Positions 58,702-64,000 of a stretch of 64,000 nucleotides of DNA are shown one piece after another. Numbering within the stretch: the first letter of the stretch is position 1; every line of letters begins with the position of its first letter. The stretch comes from Nymphaea colorata. Its lineage: Eukaryota; Streptophyta; Magnoliopsida; Nymphaeales; Nymphaeaceae. The stretch lies in contig NC_045139.1 in the NCBI RefSeq assembly GCF_008831285.2, positions 18,026,354-18,090,353 on the forward strand. Reading direction: 5' to 3'. The notes beneath the pieces were generated by a model. That model searched no databases, was not told the DNA's origin, and worked only from the letters and a program-made list of their open reading frames with translations. A program made the translations under genes and the position numbers.

Positions 58702-61047
58702 ATGACCTAACATATCTAGTGGTCCTGCTTAGAAAAATTTTCTAGCTTGACTCATGCTCCAACATTTCCAATAACAAAAAAAAAATTGTATGAATAGTAT
58801 CGTTTAGTCTTACAACGGAGGCTTGCCATCCATGTGATGGAGGTACATGAGCCATCATTCTATGAATGATTCAATGCGAAAAGGAAAATACGTTAAAGAG
58901 AAACACTTTAGGAATATCAGGAATACTTGATCAGACTCACTGCGCATTACTTTGCTGAGATACCCAATTAATTTGCTAATCAATATAACCTCCTCTCTCA
59001 TGGGTAGCGCTATCCTGAACCATCTTAAATTTTCTTTGAATTCACTCCTTGATTTTCTGTGTGTAAAGTAACTAAGGTTTGGAAATGGGACGAACTGATC
59101 TCTTGGTTTTATTTATGTCTATCCTGTACAGAAGTCATATTTTTGTTCAATGATGAGAGATCTGCATGTTATATATGATAATATATAAGCTTTGATCAGC
59201 TAACTCAGCTTCTACCTGCTCGATGGTTAAATGCTATTAAACATACTTTTGATATAAATATATTACAGTACTCTGTGCGCTGATGTTATTTGCTTGCAAA
59301 ATCAAATGAAGTTCACATCACATCTTTGACAGAACGCATTTATTGTGTGAGATTATTCTGTTACTCAAATTTATGATGCCCACCAATTTTAAGTCAAACC
59401 TGTATTATTTATTATAAACAATGAGTCAACTACAACTCCGCTCATTTATTTATTTCATATCTTATTGCCATCGTCAACCTCACCTTGGTCCATCACAAGA
59501 ATGCTCGAATACCCTTCAGCTAATTCATTAATCTCCCATGTAGACTCTCACATGGTTGAGCCAAGTGTCTCAGTTGACTTGACCACAAAGAGTCATCTCA
59601 GTGGTTTCAGTCCGTGCAAATTTAATTTGAATTTCCCCTAAAGGGAACTCTTTATAACAGTTCTTGCGAAGTAGAATACACTGAACTCATATAAAATAAT
59701 ATATACTCTGTGTTTTTACATGGGGAAGTGTGAAGTTCATAAATGAGGATACAACCAAAGAACTAAAGTTGTTGCTTGGATCGATGTTCTAAATTGGGCA
59801 GCTACTAAGATGAAAATTGGTTTAAAAAGTGAAAAAAAAAAAAAAGAGATTTCCAAGTTGGTCCAATAGACAAGAAAAATGTGAAGGCAAGAGAAGACAA
59901 AAATGTTTTCTTGTTGGATGCCTTTGTTTCTATATGAATATAATTTAGGATGTTATTTGGTATCATATAGGGGATGTGATGAGTAGGTGATTGAAAAGAA
60001 TCAGGAGCATCTTGGAAGGCTTCCCTTTTCTTTCTTTACCAAACATACCTACTGGGACAGGCAGGTTAACTAGCCTGATTATGGGTTTAATTACTTGTGC
60101 CTGGATATGGAACAGCAATGCATTAGAGATCTGATCTTAATTGGATTCGAGATGCTTGAAATTGACAAAATCTTCAAACCAGATCTGGACCACGTATGTG
60201 CAGCGAATAATCTCTACCAAGCAATGAAATGCAACCATGTGTCGCATGGTGATAGGTCCTACCGACCCCGGGGACGTGGAAACTTGATTTGAAATAGGAG
60301 AAGCTAGTATTAATCAACTTGAGTCGAGAAATAAGTCTTTTTTAACTTCATTCGCCGACCAGAAACAGCAGATTATTGTCTGAAGATTACGTTGACTAAT
60401 TGTGATTTATTTTTGTTTGGTTACCGAAGGTTGGGATATGAAAAGTAAGGCCACAATGTGTGTCTGTTGATCGCATATGAATGTCCAACCTATGAGAGGA
60501 ATAACTTAGAACAGCTACTTATGGTGAAGGCAAAAAATATAGTCCGCTATTATCCAAATGAAAGTTCCAAAATTTTATGTAGTGCGAGTGAAAAATAATA
60601 ATATTTACTTTTCAAATCAGTATAAATATGCAAATATTTGACTAAAATTATTCCCCGATGAAAATATTACCGCATACGTTCTTTGCTAACGTCTTACAAG
60701 GAATCCAAAACATGCATCCACACCCTAAATAAGAAAACGTCCGCCCTAAATACAAGAAGGGCTAATTGGAACAACACAGCAATTCATGCCTTCATCTTGC
60801 TTGCTCTATATATATAAAAGGATGAGTTTGGTTATCTAGAGTTATCAAATTATTTAATTAATGATGTTCATTAGCAAATGAATGGTTGAAAGAAAAACAA
60901 GAAAAAAATATGTAAATTAATATTGGATAATAAAAATATCCAACACCTTTTTCTCCTTATTTTTCTCTTAACAGTCTATCATGTTGACTTAAACGGTACA
61001 TAATAGATGATTGGACGACTCTAAAAAACTAGAGTCACAATTCAACA

Positions 61048-61069
61048 TATATATATATATATATATATA
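61048..61069. repeat. (AT)11 microsatellite
   Basis: An uninterrupted AT run in intergenic DNA. Confidence 0.9.
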
Positions 61070-61899
61070 CATTTGGTGTATCGCCGATGACTCTCTTTAA
61101 GCTCCATTTTTATAAACTCTTCATGTGTCACCGATGACACCTATTAGCATGTCGTGAAGGGTTTATAGGATATTAAAATATAAAATATTAAAGGTTTTAA
61201 ATATATGTGGATATTGAACTAGGTACCGGATGGGTATAAAGTTGGTGATCTGGTATGACCAAATAATTAAGTGGGCTAAACTTGGGTGACCAACAAGCAC
61301 TTGGGACCAGCCTAAACCCGATTTTGTGGAGCCTTGAGCTGGCCCGGACTGATACCTCTTTTGTGTGTGTATGTGCATGTATACTGTCCTAAGGGGACAT
61401 TTAGAATATTATCAGGTTGATAAAACCAAAAGAAAACGAAAAAAAACAAGGAGCAAAGCTGCACTCACATGTGACCAGTTATCTTTTACCAATGCTATTC
61501 AAAACGATCCTGTTCGTCATCTCGAGCCAGCTAGAGAACAAAGTATAAGCTGGCCCTTAACCATTACTTTTTTAAGCACCCCCACGGTCACTCGTATAAG
61601 AGCCTGACTTTCTTAATTTGTCGTAAACCCCAAGTATTCATTTTTAATTTCAATGTCGAAAGTAGTACATCACAGACTGCAACAAGCTGAATCCTTTCCA
61701 GAATCACATTGACGGGTGCAGCCATCATGTCGCGTATCATATCGCCGGCGAGATCTCTAACTAGTTCTTCCCAAGTAATATATTGGTCCGTTCATTCAAA
61801 TATCTTTTCCTGGTCTTAGAACGGCCAATCGTTTTAAATGCTTCCATCTAATATGATGAAGGAGAAATGTTTAACTAATAAACAAGGTGCAATAGCAAT

Positions 61900-62345
61900 A
61901 TAATTGAATGATGTGAGGGAAGGGAAAAGAACAGGAAAGAGGAGACCGGAACCCGTGAAGGTGGTGGACCCCGGAGGACCACCACCGGCAGCAGCCGCAG
62001 CCGGTGCCACCAGCAACACCACCACGTCAACTTCAACCCCTCCCCCCCTTCTCACTCTCAGCCCATCCATCCTCCCCTCCGCAGCAGCGTGGGGACGACA
62101 TGCGCCACAACAGAAAAACGCGTAGACTCTCTCCGGCCGGATTCACACCCCTCGCTCCACTCCAATCATTTGGGGCGCTTCCGTCATTTCCTCCCAGCCG
62201 GACTTCACGAGTTACCGTCCTAACGCGTCGTCGCCAAACGAAGGATGCGAAAGGAGCAAGGCCTCAATGACGAATTTGCCCTCCACCACCCCCGCCCACG
62301 TGACTCGTCCCTACTCGAAGCGGATCCAAACTCCCAAACCCATAC
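61900..62345. promoter_or_regulatory. GC-rich block with a G-box; possible promoter or leader
   Basis: An abrupt rise in GC content with Pro/Ala/Arg-rich open frames in several phases, CG-rich words (ACGCGTCGTCGCC, AACGCGT) and CCCACGTGACT at about 62297-62307, a G-box core. Composition like this often marks a plant promoter or 5' leader, but no convincing gene follows on either strand within the window, so the assignment is weak. Confidence 0.25.
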
Positions 62346-62349
62346 TGCA

Positions 62350-64000
62350 TGGTATAGTTAACGCGAACTTATCGGCCATTCAGAAAAAAAGAATTGTGTA
62401 GATGAAATTTGTGAGGAAACAAATGATATATTGCCGTTATAAAAACATTATGGAGGCGAAAACTTTTAAGATCCGAAAAGGATGGGGGTCCAAATCCAAG
62501 CTGGGGCAGCTGAAAGCGACAAAAGGTATTGCAACAGATTCGACCCATTTGCAACTGTCAATACTTCGCATTTTTATACAAATGAAAGTGCCATAGTTTG
62601 GAACGATAACCACATATTCTGCTTCTGCGAAGGCGATATTTTAATCCGCAGAATTTTAACCGATATCCTGTTTTGTCATGGCGTTGCCGATCCAACTGGG
62701 CAGCTCGGGGAACCACACAGAGGGAACAATATAATAATGGGGTCTCATGGGAATTTTTCTGAGAGAGGACAGGATTGTCATTTTCTGAATTATTCTTTCA
62801 CGTGTGGGGCAGAGAGAGAGATGAGAATGTGTACAGATAATGGTGCATGTGACCATCCAACATTCAAATATGAACAATTGGGATTAATTATGGTGGATCT
62901 CTGTGTACTGCTGCTGCTGTTACTGCTGCTGCTGCTTCCTCCTCCTCATATCAACGGAGTTGTGAGTTGAGTTGAAAAGAGAGAGGGGGAGGAGGACAGG
63001 CGTGTCGTTGGTGGGGGACGCCTATCATTTCATCCGCGTATCTTGATGGCTAGAGGACAAATGCTGTTAGTTCAAGTACTGCAAATTTTTGTATGCTTTT
63101 CCATGCACCTGTGCATGTTCATGTTGTTGATGATGACGATAAATATTGGCCCCGACTGAGAGGATGCTAAATAGTAAAAGCAATGCCCACATTTTTACTC
63201 TACCTCCATGCATCAGAATAGTTTCTCTTCTCTCAGCCAATTACAGTTGTTCTGCTGTGAACATGAGAACGAGAGAGACAGAGAGTGTTTTTTTTTTTTG
63301 TTTATCTCAATTGATTCTTATTTTCTCGATAACACGAAAAGAATGAACAAACGGAACATATACATGTGGAGAAAGAGAGATAAAAATGTATATTGTCTTT
63401 GGAGCTTCTTCCACGCGCACAACCAGGGAGTATGGATCACTTGAACAGAAATGTTTATAAGATATAACATGATAGAGAATATGGGTCTGCATGATTCTGT
63501 GATGGACAACTATTTAAGAGGCACTGCATCTTATGTTCCTCGCACTCATGTCACATCAAAATTTAGGGAACACCATGCAATATTTTCCTTCTCCCTTAAC
63601 ACACACATATATATGTATAAGATTTGTAGATTTCTCCGATCGGATTTGTATAGAGAAATCCGCCGACCTCTCATGTCTGACCCCATTACGTTGGGTGGTG
63701 TGTTTAATCATATTTGCCTAATATATTATAGTAAATATGTTTTGTATCATAGCATTATCTTAGAATTTTAATAGTTTACATAATGATGTGATCGGACCTC
63801 CACTATTATGTGCCATCAATTAAGTGTATTCCAGCAAAGATCGACCATCCTTTGATCCCGGAAAAATGATCGAGACTTGCATCGCAGCACTACATCTGGC
63901 AAAAGGATTCCATGCTGTTGGACATGACATAGAAAGATACATAACTAAATTTAATGTGCATTTCTGGATTGGCAGTTCTAAGATGAATCAAGTAATACAT
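62350..64000. other. Intergenic tail, no supported gene
   Basis: A 162-codon plus frame at 62482-62970 ends in a poly-Leu run from a CTG repeat (62906-62945) and shows no other protein feature. A basic 64-codon ATG frame starts at 62402. Neither resembles a known protein. The rest is AT-rich. Confidence 0.5.
62906..62945. repeat. (CTG)n/(CTC)n triplet repeat
   Basis: Interrupted CTG triplets followed by CCT/CTC. It produces an artificial poly-Leu in one frame. Confidence 0.85.

Larger units (their letters stand above)
58100..61900. other. Intergenic, no supported gene
   Basis: AT-rich, with the compound TA/GA repeat at 58619-58698 and an (AT)11 run at 61048-61069. A 61-codon minus-strand frame at 58564-58379 has a cysteine-rich middle (ECPCTREC) but no other support. 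Confidence 0.5.

Noticed and set aside
62482-62970. 162-codon plus frame ending in poly-Leu
   Set aside because: The Leu run comes from a CTG repeat; no recognisable domain.
1-64000. tRNA, rRNA, CRISPR array or intact LTR retrotransposon
   Set aside because: No tRNA cloverleaf or convincing A/B box pair, no rRNA-like sequence, no regularly spaced repeats, and no gag/pol-like coding sequence or long paired direct repeats were seen by eye.

Overview
This is plant nuclear DNA, most likely from an angiosperm. The reasons are: split genes with GT-AG introns up to about 2.8 kb, an INDETERMINATE-DOMAIN (IDD) zinc-finger gene (a plant-specific family), a SNF2 remodeler whose sequence follows Arabidopsis CHR19, AT-rich intergenic DNA full of (TA)n, (GA)n and (AC)n microsatellites, and small decayed inverted-repeat elements. 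No bacterial, organellar or viral gene block was seen. The species cannot be named from the sequence. Everything below rests on hand translation, splice-site reading and memory of the families; no search was run.

Layout. 1-86 (-): the first 28 codons of an unidentified gene that runs off the left edge. About 87-520: a short GC-rich interval that probably serves as a divergent promoter, with an E2F-like palindrome. 2013-13367 (+): a complete CHR19/ETL1-type (SMARCAD1 group) SNF2 ATPase, 12 coding exons, 825 residues, all phases consistent. Its long introns hold several inverted-repeat elements. 13.7-14.4 kb (+): a frame with few stops just downstream, perhaps a small gene or a decayed one. 14.4-25.4 kb: mostly non-coding. 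25464-28634 (-): a complete IDD C2H2 transcription factor, 3 coding exons, 617 residues, with an apparent GC-AG first intron. 29.3-64 kb: about 35 kb without a conserved gene that I recognise. Within it I could assemble two possible small spliced genes: a 95-residue secreted peptide precursor at 52557-53272 (-) and a 62-residue plastid-transit-like protein at 37059-37462 (+). There are also a few weaker open frames.

How the genes relate. The two certain genes lie in a tail-to-tail arrangement, CHR19 (+) and IDD (-), about 12 kb apart. From memory, the Arabidopsis homologues are near neighbours on chromosome 2 (IDD5 AT2G02070, IDD4 AT2G02080, CHR19/ETL1 AT2G02090), so the window probably preserves an old collinear block. 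CHR19 is a chromatin remodeler and IDD proteins are nuclear regulators that partner GRAS proteins. Nothing in the sequence shows a functional link beyond adjacency.

The best leads are the possible secreted-peptide gene at 52.6-53.3 kb, the low-stop frame after CHR19, the GC donor in the IDD gene, and several isolated hairpins. None is a proven new system.
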